The notes under the pieces: generated by a model | Database searches by the model: none | What the model saw: the letters and a program-made list of their open reading frames with translations, nothing else | Told to the model about the DNA's origin: nothing | Part shown: one piece after another, positions 20,783 through 34,500 of the stretch | How positions within the stretch are numbered: position 1 is the first letter of the stretch | Layout of the letters: every line of letters begins with the position of its first letter | Assembly: GCA_964017195.1 (NCBI GenBank) | Contig: OZ024898.1 | Span: 10,167,130 to 10,231,129, forward strand | DNA: 64,000 nt | Direction of reading: 5' to 3' | Source of the DNA: Siderastrea radians | Lineage: Eukaryota; Cnidaria; Anthozoa; Scleractinia; Rhizangiidae | Made by a program: the position numbers and the translations under genes

Positions 20783-22268
20783 ATCTCAATATTTATTCAG
20801 AAACATCTGATTTACCCCCCCCCCCCCCCACAGAATACTTTTCGTTTGCTCCTTCTCGCTCACAGGAAATTCAGGTCTCGAAACACAGGAGCATAAAAGT
20901 CAAACATATAATTTAAAGCAAAAAAACTCTTGATATGTTGCGCCTTCAAAGATTTAGCCTTGCTGACACTAACCCTTTAAGCTCCAACATAGCATGTACG
21001 TTCTCATAACTATTCTCCATGTATTTATGGTTCTAGCTGGGAGAGAAGTTGCTTTGTTTTTCATTGGTGATCATGTCCGTTATTCTCATAGCCCGTCTGT
21101 TTGATCAAGTAGCGATATTGCAGGGAGAATTTAGATGCTTGTCACTAATGGGGCTCAATGTGTTAAGGTCGGCAAGGAATACTGGTTGCCGAACTCATTC
21201 GAACCAATCGAACTGAATCGACACGATTTAATTGTTCCATTTTGTTCCGAAGAAAAAAAGTCAAAAATAGATAACCACAGCAATAAATTGGTAAAAGACA
21301 TGTCCCTCTTACAACCACGATAACTCCAAAGGGGAGACAAAAGTCAGTAATCTTAAGAAAAATTAATATTTCTCCGACACTGACAGGAGAAGAGCACTAA
21401 AGGTAGCCTCCAACAAGCACGTGGTGGATTTGTTACTTTGTGAGACATCATCCAACATACAAAACGTGTTTGAACGGAACGCCCCACGGGCGTTCGAAAC
21501 ACTTTGAATGTCGCTAACGGCTTGTGATCGATTGGCAAAATGTTTTAATGGTGATGTCGATTGGCGATCCCTATCAAACTCAATCGAAAGATTCAGTTCG
21601 ATAACCTAACGTTCGATTTACTGCACCCTGGGTATTGTCCCTGAGACAAATGTTTTCCAAAGTCATTATACTTACATTTGTAATCCCTGAATTCCGTAAC
21701 AGGGCCTCTGATTTCAACTAGTAATTTAAACTCACGTGGATTTGAAATGACTCCGTACTCTGGACTCAGTAGAGTCACACGCATGACTTTAACCATAGCA
21801 CTTCGTCATCTCAGCTTCAGTTATGATATGAGAACTTCAAATGATTCCGTCGCTCTAAACTGTCGCCAGTTTACGAAAGTTTACCATTTAGTAAATAGAG
21901 TTCATTTAGCTTCCGCGGTGACGGGACACACAAAATTGGGTTTAACCACTGATAAAGACAACTAAGTAGAGAAAGGTACGTACAGGGCGTAGCGCATCAA
22001 AATTAACGGTAAATGTCGCCTTAGACAAACTCGTGGTCATTTTCTTCATTCTCAATCTATTGTTTACAAGTTCCCATACTGGTTTCGTTTACTTTAATCC
22101 TTCACCCAGCACTTGTTATCTTTAGAACAATTTCACACCCATTACCAGTATGCGGGTGCACAGGCCGAACTTCGGCCCATATTATTCCCAATTTATGTAC
22201 CTCGGATCCCTTGACCACATTCGTATCGATTTTCGTTGTTTTTTGTGTCTTGTCATGTACAGTTTTCA

Positions 22269-22514
22269 ATGGAGGAAAGCTTGCCCCTCCTGCATAAAAG
22301 CAGCTCTAAATCTCGCCAGGATTCAGGATGCAATGTGCCGTGTCGTTACGTGTTAGCAGCCCTGTCATGTTCGGGTTTCTGTGTTGTGTATCTTCTCCGA
22401 GTAAACTTGAGTGTAGCTTTGTTGGCGATGGTTAATTCTACTTACGCGAACGAAAGGGCTTCTGCAAACAACCCAGAATGTCAAAGAAATTCATCCACTG
22501 CTTCTTCGGATAAG
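22269..22514 (+). CDS. SLC17A5-like: SLC17 copy 2, exon 1
   Basis: Residues 1-82, with dileucine signal and helix 1. The ATG is preceded by CATGTACAGTTTTCA, so a pyrimidine-rich tract and an AG sit just before the point where similarity to copy 1 begins. The donor is a standard AAG|GTGAGG. Confidence 0.9.
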
Positions 22515-25500
22515 GTGAGGGTTCTAGGAGAACAGTTATATGTTTTAATTGCAGAGTGAAATCGATCGTATGGAAGGGCAACCGCCGGGGGGGAGGGGGG
22601 TTTCTCCCTTATATGGCCTATACGGGGATGTGCCGCTGGACAGGGTATGGTTTTTGGCCTCTCTGTCCTAAACAGGGTATATAATTTCGCGCGAGTCTCT
22701 CCTGATTATAGAGAGGGTATTGCATGTCCTAAACAGGGTAATAAAATTGAGGTTGTTGTCCTAGACAGGGTGTGTATTTTAGCGGATTTTTTTGTCCTAA
22801 ACAGGGTCAGGGTTTCAAACCTTCAACGGCTCACCTCTACCTAAATATGGGTCGAGTACCCCCCCGGGGGAAGGGGGGCAACCGCCTCCAGGATGTCAAA
22901 GATAGCAGAGATTTAGTCTCGGCTAAGGCTGGTTTCCATATGATCGCTGCGATCGCCGGCAAAAACTTTCACCAGTCGTTGCAATTATGTGGAAACCACT
23001 TTTTAGCGATCGTAACGATCACAGCAATCATATGGAAACCAGCCTATATAGAAACTGCTTAGCGATCAAAGTCGCAACGACCGTTCTATTTTTTTGGTAG
23101 CGATCGTAGCGATCATGTGGAAACCAGCCTCTACGCACGCCGTTTTTTGTAGCGTCACGCAACGGTTCTGAATTCTAGAACCAGAGCTGCCATGAGGCTA
23201 GACTAGACATAAAGGCAGGAAGTTTCTGGTCACGAGGCGAAACAGCATTTTTCAATGTACGTGTAACGCATGTGAACTCAACGTGTAACCAGAACAAATC
23301 CACAGAATCAATCTTCATGGAGCATGAGAAAGAGAAGAAAAGGAAATACCAATAAAGAGTGAGGGGGGCGTTGGGGCCTGTAAGAAACCGAAAAACCGCA
23401 CAAAAAATCATGCAAAACCGAAAAACCGAAGTAAATTTCGATCAAAACCGAAAACCGAACAGAAAATTCCGAATTCCGAAGCTCTAACCTTAATTGGCGC
23501 ATCGAGATTTTGAAAAAGGAAAAAAGGAGTTTTTTTTAAGATTTTGACATTTTTGTTCATTAACATGCTAAATTACACTGCTCTAACTTGCATTTTAAGC
23601 TTAAATGCAGGTTTTTTTCTACCAGCATCCCGTTTCACGAAATGTTTGTTCGGGTAACGAAAAGATCAAATTTAGGACATAGTTACATACCTCTAGACGC
23701 TCCGATCTCAATTTAAGGGCAGCGCAAGTTCCAGGTAGTTTACTGTCCTTTTAAAATAGCAGGCGATTTAGCAAGCTCATTTTCTTTAATAATAAATACC
23801 CAAATACGTGATTCTTGAAATGGTCAAAAAATATACGTGACTCGTGATTTGTAAGAAAATAGGCTCGTGATTCGTGTTTGGGACCCCCCCCCCCCCTTTA
23901 CCACCCTGTTTGGCGGCAGCTTCGGCCGCATGGACCGCATGGTCTGCATGTGACCTGCTTTGACCGAATTGCCCGTTTAAATATCATATATTCTTAGTGC
24001 AAACAGTGTTTAACATCATGCTACACTATCAAATATTTGAGGGTCAGCTAGGGTCATTTCGGATCAACAGAGTCAACGTCGTTAACGACAATTTTCAATA
24101 ATTGTAGGCATTGTAATGTAGATTATATTTAGAGTGTCCTTGGTCATTCACTATTGACTTACCGGACAGTATTCTTTAGCTTCTGTAAGCTCTTTTCTTC
24201 TTTCTTCACCTTACATCGAAACTTGTTTCTTTTCCTGTAGTTCTCTCCTCCCTTCCCCTCTTCATAAAAAAAAAGAAACACCATCCACAATTGCTTCGAG
24301 TTCTTCAAGTTTCTCTTCGACGTTGGCAGCCATAATTACGATACTAGCTAATAAGTTCAAGGTCAAAGTCCTTAATGGACTTTATTTGAGCCGCGCGATA
24401 TTTGAGATACAGCCTTCCTGCGGAGGCTACATTGACCTTTATTTAGGTTTGTCACGCATTCTTATCAAATAACAGCTGCGTGGACGGGCCAAGAAGGCTA
24501 TTCGAGAACTTTCTTAGCAGCAGGGTCTTGCATGTCTTCAGAGAAACCGGAAACCAATAGGGAAAAACCGAAAACCACAGCAAGTACCAAATCCGAAAAA
24601 CCGCTAGTATTTTTGCCGGAAACCGAAAACCAAATGCTAATAGAACGAAAACCCGAAAACCGAAGCAGACACCGGGGGGGAGGGGGGTTTCTCCCTTATA
24701 TGGCCTATACGGGGATGTGCCGCTGGACAGGGTATGGTTTTTGGCCTCTCTGTCCTAAACAGGGTATATAATTTCGCGCGAGTCTCTCCTGATTATAGAG
24801 AGGGTATTGCATGTCCTAAACAGGGTAATAAAATTGAGGTTGTTGTCCTAGACAGGGTGTGTATTTTAGCGGATTTTTTTGTCCTAAACAGGGTCAGGGT
24901 TTCAAACCTTCAACGGCTCACCTCTACCTAAATATGGGTCGAGTACCCCCCCCGGGGGAAGGGGGGCAACCGCCTCCAGGATGTCAAAGATAGCAGAGAT
25001 TTAGTCTCGGCTAAGGCTGGTTTCCATATGATCGCTGCGATCGCCGGCAAAAACTTTCACCAGTCGTTGCAATTATGTGGAAACCACTTTTTAGCGATCG
25101 TAACGATCACAGCAATCATATGGAAACCAGCCTATATAGAAACTGCTTAGCGATCAAAGTCGCAACGACCGTTCTATTTTTTTGGTAGCGATCGTAGCGA
25201 TCATGTGGAAACCAGCCTCTACGCACGCCGTTTTTTGTAGCGTCACGCAACGGTTCTGAATTCTAGAACCAGAGCTGCCATGAGGCTAGACTAGACATAA
25301 AGGCAGGAAGTTTCTGGTCACGAGGCGAAACAGCATTTTTCAATGTACGTGTAACGCATGTGAACTCAACGTGTAACCAGAACAAATCCACAGAATCAAT
25401 CTTCATGGAGCATGAGAAAGAGAAGAAAAGGAAATACCAATAAAGAGTGAGGGGGGCGTTGGGGCCTGTAAGAAACCGAAAAACCGCACAAAAAATCATG

Positions 25501-28500
25501 CAAAACCGAAAAACCGAAGTAAATTTCGATCAAAACCGAAAACCGAACAGAAAATTCCGAATTCCGAAGCTCTAACCTTAATTGGCGCATCGAGATTTTG
25601 AAAAAGGAAAAAAGGAGTTTTTTTTTAAGATTTTGACATTTTTGTTCATTAACATGCTAAATTACACTGCTCTAACTTGCATTTTAAGCTTAAATGCAGG
25701 TTTTTTTCTACCAGCATCCCGTTTCACGAAATGTTTGTTCGGGTAACGAAAAGATCAAATTTAGGACATAGTTACATACCTCTAGACGCTCCGATCTCAA
25801 TTTAAGGGCAGCGCAAGTTCCAGGTAGTTTACTGTCCTTTTAAAATAGCAGGCGATTTAGCAAGCTCATTTTCTTTAATAATAAATACCCAAATACGTGA
25901 TTCTTGAAATGGTCAAAAAATATACGTGACTCGTGATTTGTAAGAAAATAGGCTCGTGATTCGTGATTGGGACCCCCCCCCCCCCCTTTACCACCCTGTT
26001 TGGCGGCAGCTTCGGCCGCATGGACCGCATGGTCTGCATGTGACCTGCTTTGACCGAATTGCCCGTTTAAATATCATATATTCTTAGTGCAAACAGTGTT
26101 TAACATCATGCTACACTATCAAATATTTGAGGGTCAGCTAGGGTCATTTCGGATCAACAGAGTCAACGTCGTTAACGACAATTTTCAATAATTGTAGGCA
26201 TTGTAATGTAGATTATATTTAGAGTGTCCTAGGTCATTCACTATTGACTTACCGGACAGTATTCTTTAGCTTCTGTAAGCTCTTTTCTTCTTTCTTCACC
26301 TTACATCGAAACTTGTTTCTTTTCCTGTAGTTCTCTCCTCCCTTCCCCTCTTCATAAAAAAAAAGAAACACCATCCACAATTGCTTCGAGTTCTTCAAGT
26401 TTCTCTTCGACGTTGGCAGCCATAATTACGATACTAGCTAATAAGTTCAAGGTCAAAGTCCTTAATGGACTTTATTTGAGCCGCGCGATATTTGAGATAC
26501 AGCCTTCCTGCGGAGGCTACATTGACCTTTATTTAGGTTTGTCACGCATTCTTATCAAATAACAGCTGCGTGGACGGGCCAAGAAGGCTATTCGAGAACT
26601 TTCTTAGCAGCAGGGTCTTGCATGTCTTCAGAGAAACCGGAAACCAATAGGGAAAAACCGAAAACCACAGCAAGTACCAAATCCGAAAAACCGCTAGTAT
26701 TTTTGCCGGAAACCGAAAACCAAATGCTAATAGAACGAAAACCCGAAAACCGAAGCAGACACCAAAACCGAAAAACCGCGGTTTTTTGTTGCGAAAACCG
26801 AAAAACCGATCTAAAAAATGGCCAAAACCGAAAAACCGAAAACCCCGAAGTCCCCCTCAGTTATTGACGTGGAAATGGGATCGTTTACCCCCCATGGTTT
26901 TTGGCACGAACGGAGGAGTGGGGAAAGAACGCAAACTTTTCCTGAGCAACCTAGCGGACAAACTTTCCCGAAAGAACGGCGAGTCTTATGCCAGTGCCAT
27001 ATCTTGGCTTAGAACACGCATATCTTTTGAAATTCTAAGATCAGTTTACACATGTGTTCGTGGGTCTAGAACTCCTTTTCACAAGAATGTAGACTTTTTA
27101 GATGATTTTAGTGTTGGCTGCAAGGAACGCGGACATTTTTTAATTAGTTGTTAGTCGAGTAGTTTTAGTAGATAACATTTGATTTAGTCGGCTTTAGCCT
27201 TTTTTTGATGCTAACAGAAGTGATCGCATCTGAGCGGTACATATTTTCAAACAAAATATTTCACGTGCTGTGATTGGCTAAAGGTCGGGAAAGGAATGCG
27301 GTTCAGTTTTCAGCAGCCGTTTGTTGGTGGGGGGGGGGGGGGGGGTTGCGTGACGCCACTATAAAAACGGCTGCTTAGGAGACTAGCAGAGATTCTAAAT
27401 ATTCAACAAAAGTAGATTTCAAGGGATCAGTTAAACTAAGCAAAAATTGTGTATCCTATGTTACATGTTGTTAACACATAACATGTACCTTGAAAGCCGT
27501 GAAGCACGATTCTCAGCTAAACTCCTACTCTCCAGAGAATACAGAACTCGTGTTTGGAAAGCCAGGGGGTGGGGGAAATCTGTGAATTTTGGGGTGAGAG
27601 TGTGCTATTTTGCCTTTTTTAGTGTCAGCGTTCCGTGACGACACCAAAAACGGTTGCGTAGGAGACTGTGCTGTTGGGACTGCGAAATCCTTATCCAATA
27701 TTAGTCAAAGCTCAGCTGCATTTTGCCCCACTCTAGACCAAACTCTCTGATTTCAATACTCCATCCCAGACAACTGCTTAAAAATTATACCTTCTTTCAC
27801 GGCAGCACATACCCGGCAAGGCGTATTCCTTGTGTATGGGAGTACTTCCCAAGGGGTGAAAGGGCATTTTAGTGGCGTGCATATGTGCAATGCAATCCAG
27901 TAGCCCCAGCACACACATCCATCCTGCAGTACGAAGGGCTGTCAGAGCCACGGGGGTAGGGCACTTCTTCCATGTGTGGGTATGGGAGTGCCGCCGAGGG
28001 TTTGAAACCCTGAACCTGTTTAGGACATTCCCTAAAATACCTACCCTGTGTAGGACAACACCCTCCAATTTAGGTCCTTGTTTAGGACAAATGACAAAAT
28101 ACACACCCTGTTTAGGACAAACACATAAAACACATAAAAGGCCAAAAACCATACCCTGTCCAGCGAACATCCCCGTATATGTCATATAAGGGAGTACCCC
28201 ACCCCCCTCCCCTCTAGGTGCTAATAATAATTTATCTTGAGTCATAGTTGAAATGTTAAGTTGCATAGACATTTGACAAGAAGCTTAGAAAAAAGGAGAC
28301 ACAACAAAGTAAATTCAATGCATTCGTTAAAAAATATATGCCTCGAAGTGCTGTTTTTCTGAACTGGCTTACGTGGAAATTTTTATGAGGCGTGCACTTC
28401 AAAGATTTTGGCTTGATGCCAAATTTGAACGACGAAAACTTGGGAATATAGTAACTATTCTCTGTAGACTGGTTGTAAATGCCATATGCCGATTGGGTGG

Positions 28501-31500
28501 TTTGCAACCAACGCTTAGGTGTCAGTTAATGATGATGGCATCAGGCAGCCAAACCAGAAAGACTTGCCGGATCTGTGACAAAGATCTGGACCCGGCGGGG
28601 GGGGGGGGGGGAAGGTACTTTCTATAGTGGGCTCTACGGGGAGGCTTCACCCGCAAGGGGTGCCTTGTTTTTTCAGCTCGCAGTATATAAAAGGATTGGG
28701 AAAATTGCCATTTTGGTATACGAAAGGGTCACAAACTCAGCTGCAAAGTGGAAGAAGTGGTGGCCAAAGCAAAGTATATCAAAAGATGCCACATTTTGGC
28801 AGAAACGACTACGCAACTGAATCAGAACGACTGAAAACAGGGAAAAACGAAGCGATATCAGGAAATTCTATTGTTTTGGCTTAACCTTGAGGTATGAGAA
28901 GCGGGTGCAATTTTGCTCTAGGTGTATGAAAGGGTTGCCATTTTGGTAAAAAAATTAATATATTAAAGGGTAAGGGATCTGGATCAGTAGAAAAACTTGA
29001 AATGAACCGAAAAGTAACACAACACAGCAGACCGATCCTTACAGCGGAGACTGGCAAAGTCAACAAGAAAAAAAAATTAATTTAAGACACCTGATAAGAA
29101 TGATCATTTCGGTTTGAAACACAAATCTTCGTCGGGGGCTAAGACAAGAAAGTGAGTATACGAGTTAGGATCGTAGCGATTAAAAAGTATACAAACATGA
29201 ATCTGATAAATATGATTAGTAACTACATTGAAAGGCTAGAAAAATGGACGCTAAACGTAAGGTTAAAAACTAGGAGTAAATAAAGAGCTAGGATATAAGA
29301 AGAACGTTACAACTTATAAGGTTACAACTATGGAAACGATAGCTAACTATATACATTGACAGGCGATAAGAGAACGCTTAACAAAACATATAGAGAACAA
29401 ACAATACAATACAAACAGATAAAAGTGAACCGATAAATATGATAAATATGATGAAGTCCATCGCGTCTGGCATAGCGCAGAATGTAAACTTCATACTCTC
29501 TCTTTTAAGTCTTGGGAGAACCACACAAACAGGCAAAAGCATGTAAGCTTCACACACATAAAGCGTGTTCTCGCTCCAGTTTAGTCTAGGACAGTGCCCT
29601 TTTAAGACGCGATTGGGCCCAATTTTAGCAGTGAGCTCATATTCCCTCAGGTGGATCTTTTGATTTCGCGTTTCCTGCAGTAATGTCCGAACAAGTGAAA
29701 GGAAAATAGAACCTGACGGCAGGTTATAGCACCCTTTTGACATACCAACGCAGAAAATATTAACTGTTTTGCAATCTAGACATGGCTGTGTCACCGTAAG
29801 GTGAAAACCTAGATTGCATGTAGGTCGGCACACCCGAGGGTACAAGTAGGACAAGTCGCACAGATTGGTTTAAATTTGCTGGAAAATTCACGTGACGTGA
29901 ACTTAGTTGTCCTTTCACAATATGCTAATCATGCAACCAGATAAGAAAAGGCAACCGATGAGAAACCAAAATGAACTGCTTGGTACTGTAACAGTAACCT
30001 ATTTCTTGTTGTCACGTAGGATGGAGAGTTTAACTGGGATCAAAAGACACAAGGTAAAACATGTATCTATTAGGCAATCATTGATTTTTGTGGCTAGTGA
30101 GCTTTGTGGCCATGGAGTCAGCTTGAGTGTGTAATGGCTGTTGAAATCTGTACAGTCCTCTAAAATCTCTTATGTACAATTTTGTCATGCCTGTGCAAAA
30201 AGTACATTTTATTGTATTTCTGTTTCCACAGGTCTTATCTTGGGATCATTTTTCTATGGTTACATCGTCACACAATTACTAGGTGGCTGGCTAGGAGCAC
30301 GGTTTGGTGGGAAGTACTTGATGGGATTCGGAGTGCTTTGTCCTGCTGTTTTAACATTATTTACTCCTCTCGCGGCACGTCATAGTGTTGAAATGTTAAT
30401 TCTGGTGAGAATTCTGGAGGGCCTGGGAGAGGTAAAACTGAACTGCTTTCTTGCGAATCTTGTAGCCCACATACTGTAGATTGTGTTTCTTTTTACTTCG
30501 TTAATCCAGTTTCATATCTAGGTAATCCAGATAGTTTGGACGAGCAAAATCCTCAAAAAAGGCAAATCTATCTACATCTGCACTCCGAATGAGCATGAAC
30601 TAATTAAAGGGATCAAGGTGAACAAAACAATTCAAAATCAGATTCGATCATAACTCCAAGCTTTACATCTATGTAAGTAGATCATGCTGATTTTTAATCA
30701 ATTCAAACTTAAGTTGGTTTAATTTAATTGTCTCTTACTGAAAAGTAATGAAATTGTTTTATTAGAAAGCACAGATTTATATTGTCTAACTGAGGAATGC
30801 TCTAAATTATGTAAACAAGAAAGCCCAATAGGCATTTTCACCGGCCTTTTTGACCCATCCCACCCCTTGGTTAACAATTTTTACGTGGCTCAACATACAA
30901 ACCAGGTGATAAAAAGTGTGACCGTGTGACAGAATATTTTGACTATTGCGTTACTGGATGACGTAATCCTTAAACTCTGATGACTCAGCTTATCTTTCGC
31001 ATCGCTTTTTATTTATTGTGCTAAAAAACAAATTCAATTTAAATGTTATTAGTATTAGTATTAGTATTAGTATTAGTATTATAGTATTACTAATATTAAT
31101 TCGTTCTATTGTATTCTATTGTAAGTAATATCGCTAATTTTCACGAGTACCGAATTTTTCTAAATTAAACGGCCCATATTTAGAAAGCTTTTTTTCAAGA
31201 TTCCAAAGTACGGCCATTAATTTTGTGTTTCTTTATTTTTTCTTTATTGATATAATTAATGAAATTAACAAGTATAAGTGATAATAAGGTAGTACATGTA
31301 GTATAATCTAAAACGTTCAAATTCACATAATTACATTTTATTATTACCCACATGTACATATATTGATAATTTCAAAATCCTATTGGAAATGTACAGTATA
31401 GCAGTAGCAGACTCCCTGAGTAAATATCAACTCTCTGTGTGCCCTCCGTTCAAGCGGGAAACTGAAGGTGGTAAAACTTTATTTATAGTAATAGCACGTG

Positions 31501-34500
31501 CCAGCTATGGAATGCACTACCCATCGAGCTGAGAAAGAAAGAGTCTGTTAAACGTTTTAGGAAAGCTTTAAGGAAAAGTTTTTTTTGACGTTTTTGCCGC
31601 ATTTTAATCCATCTTTTAGAATTTTAGGTTTTTAGTGTTTTATCTTTGCTTTCTTTTATTTATTTATTTATTTACTCATTTAGTATTTTATATTATTTTA
31701 GTAATTTTACTGTAATTTAGATTAGCGATGGCCACAAGTTTATTAGTGTTGTTCACTATTTAAACAATAGAGTTCTTCTGTCGAAGGCACTATCGTGTGA
31801 TAGGTTGGCCAAGGAAATTTGATGATCACAACAAATATTAGCCCGAGAACGTAGTTCGAGGGCTTATATGAGGTTTGAACATCAAATTTCCGAGGGAACC
31901 TATCACGAATATAGGGCCTGAGATGGAAGGATTCTATTGTTTTTATTGTACTACGCTAAATTTTGAGCGCAAATTGCCAAAAACGGGCACTATGGGCTGA
32001 TAGGCGCCCGCTGAGGAGAGACACTATCCCGTCACGTGATCGATTTCGACCAAAGGGAGCACGCCAAAATTTAGCGTTGTACTCTAATACGTGTTAACCC
32101 TCATTTAATAAAGGGTCCTCTTCCTCCTCTCCTCCTCCTCCTCCTCCTCCTTCTTCTTCTTCTTCTTCTTCTTCTTCACATACCACAAAAATCCAAAATA
32201 AGGGACCGTTCATTTTTTACGAGGTAGGGGGGGCTGGTGGGATTTTTGAACTGTCATTAAGAAGTTGCATGCCCCCCCCTCAGTCAATAAATTTTTTCCC
32301 ATGGCCCCCCCCCCAATAAGGGTAGATTTTTCTGGTGACACTCCAAGGGAGGGCCGTAATCCAGACGATTTGCAGCCCAGCACAATATCAATATATTACA
32401 ATTAATACTACAGTTGCATTTGCCACTTTTAACTGTACTAAGTCAGCAAAAGAGAAATGTGTCAGCTCGCTATAAACTTTGAATTCGTTGACGAGTCAAA
32501 AAAAAAAACGAAAAATCAATTTCTGATCTTCTGGTTATGGCTCTTCCCGAACGTGTTGTGGCTGGCCTATCAACTTCTTCGTCATCGATGAAGGCAACTT
32601 CTTCATCGTCATCGATGAAGGCAAGAATGACATCATTCAATTCGTCTCTTTCACTGCTGCTTTCGCTTCCACTGTTGACGTCTTCATCGCTATCATCGTT
32701 ATCAATGTCTAGCAAAGATTCATTTTCAGCTGAGTCTTTTTCTCTCAATCTTGTTTGTAGCAGATCAGTTCTTTCAGGATTCATTTGGAGAAGCCAGTGT
32801 CTGGCAATTACCTTAACCTTGTCATGTTTGGTGCTCTTCAGATGCTTGTCTAGTCTATAGTGCTTGAGGTATTTGTCAAGTTCTGGCACTCGAAGATTTT
32901 GTAATTTTGTCGGATCTTCGCACAAATCTTTCCAAGCATAATCCTCATAATTTTTCTCCTTCGCCTTCTGGCTTTCCTTGGCCCTCTCCTCTGCCCTCTT
33001 CTTCCATTTGAAATCTACCACCTCAAGATGCTTAAGGTGTTCAACAACAAACTTTGGCTTAACAATAAACTTGTCAGAAAATGCTGCTACACTTTCTGAA
33101 TCTGATAAAACTAGCCTGCCACTGCCACGCTCCTTCTTCAACTGGACTCTGGGCTGCAAATCGTCTGGATTACGGCCCTCCCTTGGAGTGTTGTTGTACG
33201 GTAGGTAATGGTACTCGGGAAGACAGGAATGGTCAGGAAAAGGCTTCGGACGTCTATCTATGAGTGGTCCAGTCCATTCTTTACAAAAAGAACAATTGGC
33301 TCCTACCTTTTCTCTACAAGAAAACTTTAAAAACTCCCTGTAGTTCTCCCCTTCCTCGTAATGTTCAGTTCTGAACTTCGCAATCTTGGAAAAGTAGTTG
33401 TTACCAGGGACAGACTCTTTTTTCGCTCCAGCGTTGTGGAACTCTACCAGGTATGATGTGTTGTGACATCTATTGATATCGTTTGTCTTATGATTCCGTT
33501 TTGAAATGCTGTGAACTGCATTTGAACTGCATTCGACCAAACGAATACAGCATTTAATAAGCGATTACAACACAATGCACTCAATAACGTCTATATAAAA
33601 CGTCGTCTTTCTTTTCTGGTAGGTTACTAGTTCCTCCCCTGCTGAAGATGCGGACATCTCAAAGGGACTTCGGAAAACAAGTATTGGCTATATTGTAAAT
33701 CCAAAAGGAAAGAGAACGCAATACTACATGAGCATTTTCAAAGAGGCTCATTCCAAAATGCGAAAGAATGGCGAAAGTGACGAGTCGTTTAAGAATAGGT
33801 TCACCACTGAACGATCCCGTCGATACGATATTTTACAATCAAAAGAGGTTATCTTTCTAAGTGCGGATGGGTGTTCAAAAAGAGCAAGTGAGTTTTCCAA
33901 TCCAGGATATCATTTGAAGCCCAGTGATGGAAGAAGATTGAACTTCATCAAAGAGCACAGAAGCATGTTTGACAAGTTGGATGGCATGGTGAAACATTTG
34001 AAAGAACATGATTCCACACTCTTCCAGCCTAATGGGCTTCGGCCTTGAAGCAAGGAGAAGAATTTGCTCACGATTTTAATGTGGAGCAGATCAAGTGCAA
34101 GCAGGATATGGAAATGCTAGAAGAAAACAAGAAAAGTTTCCACACTATATATAAGGGCATACCTAAAGAACATATAAGCAAGAGGCGAAGAAAGAAAGAA
34201 AACCGAAGAAAATCAAATGAAAGGAAGAAGAAGCAAGATGCAAACAACGTCCAACGAGTGTATGGCATCTGTGTTGGAAACCCGCTAGGCAATGATCTTG
34301 CAGAATGTTTTGTGTATCCTCCTTCCCTAGCCATCCCTGAAGAGTGCGTCAACGTCGAAGATGTTGCAGAATTACTGAATAGACGAGATGCACCACATAT
34401 TGCACCGATGTTGCAATCAAACCACTTCAGCAATGCGGCAGGAAGCAGAATAATCACAAACCTCAAGCCTGACGTTAGAGATGTGTACTGCTTTCCTGTC

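Larger units (their letters stand above)
19379..22268. other. Region between the two SLC17 genes
   Basis: Contains the copy 1 3' UTR, three copies of a TTAA MITE family (19.7, 20.5 and 21.0 kb), a (TTTA)n tract at 20742-20782 and a C homopolymer near 20815. No coding sequence is convincing. The promoter of copy 2 must lie within or just before the last kilobase, but no core element stands out. Confidence 0.6.
22587..26763. repeat. 2.09-kb tandem duplication in intron 1 of copy 2
   Basis: Unit 1 is 22587-24673 and unit 2 is 24674-26763. They differ by only a handful of bases and homopolymer changes, so the duplication is very recent or an assembly artefact. The junction joins a G-rich element end directly to AGCAGACACC. 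Each unit holds, in order, a GTCCTAAACAGGGT element, a palindromic GCGATCG element, and an ACCGAAAA-rich block at both ends of about 1.3 kb of unknown DNA. Confidence 0.9.

Noticed and set aside
22647..25590. Frames repeated in both units of the tandem duplication (65, 78 and 64 codons)
   Set aside because: They are equal only because the DNA is duplicated; they cross MITE borders and start on alternative codons.
29378..29854. 158-codon open frame on the minus strand
   Set aside because: No recognisable motif, no similar frame elsewhere in the window, hydrophobic low-complexity end. Likely chance.
32537..33263. Serine-rich plus-strand frames opposite the SAP-motif ORF
   Set aside because: They are the antisense shadow of the acidic, serine-rich minus-strand protein.
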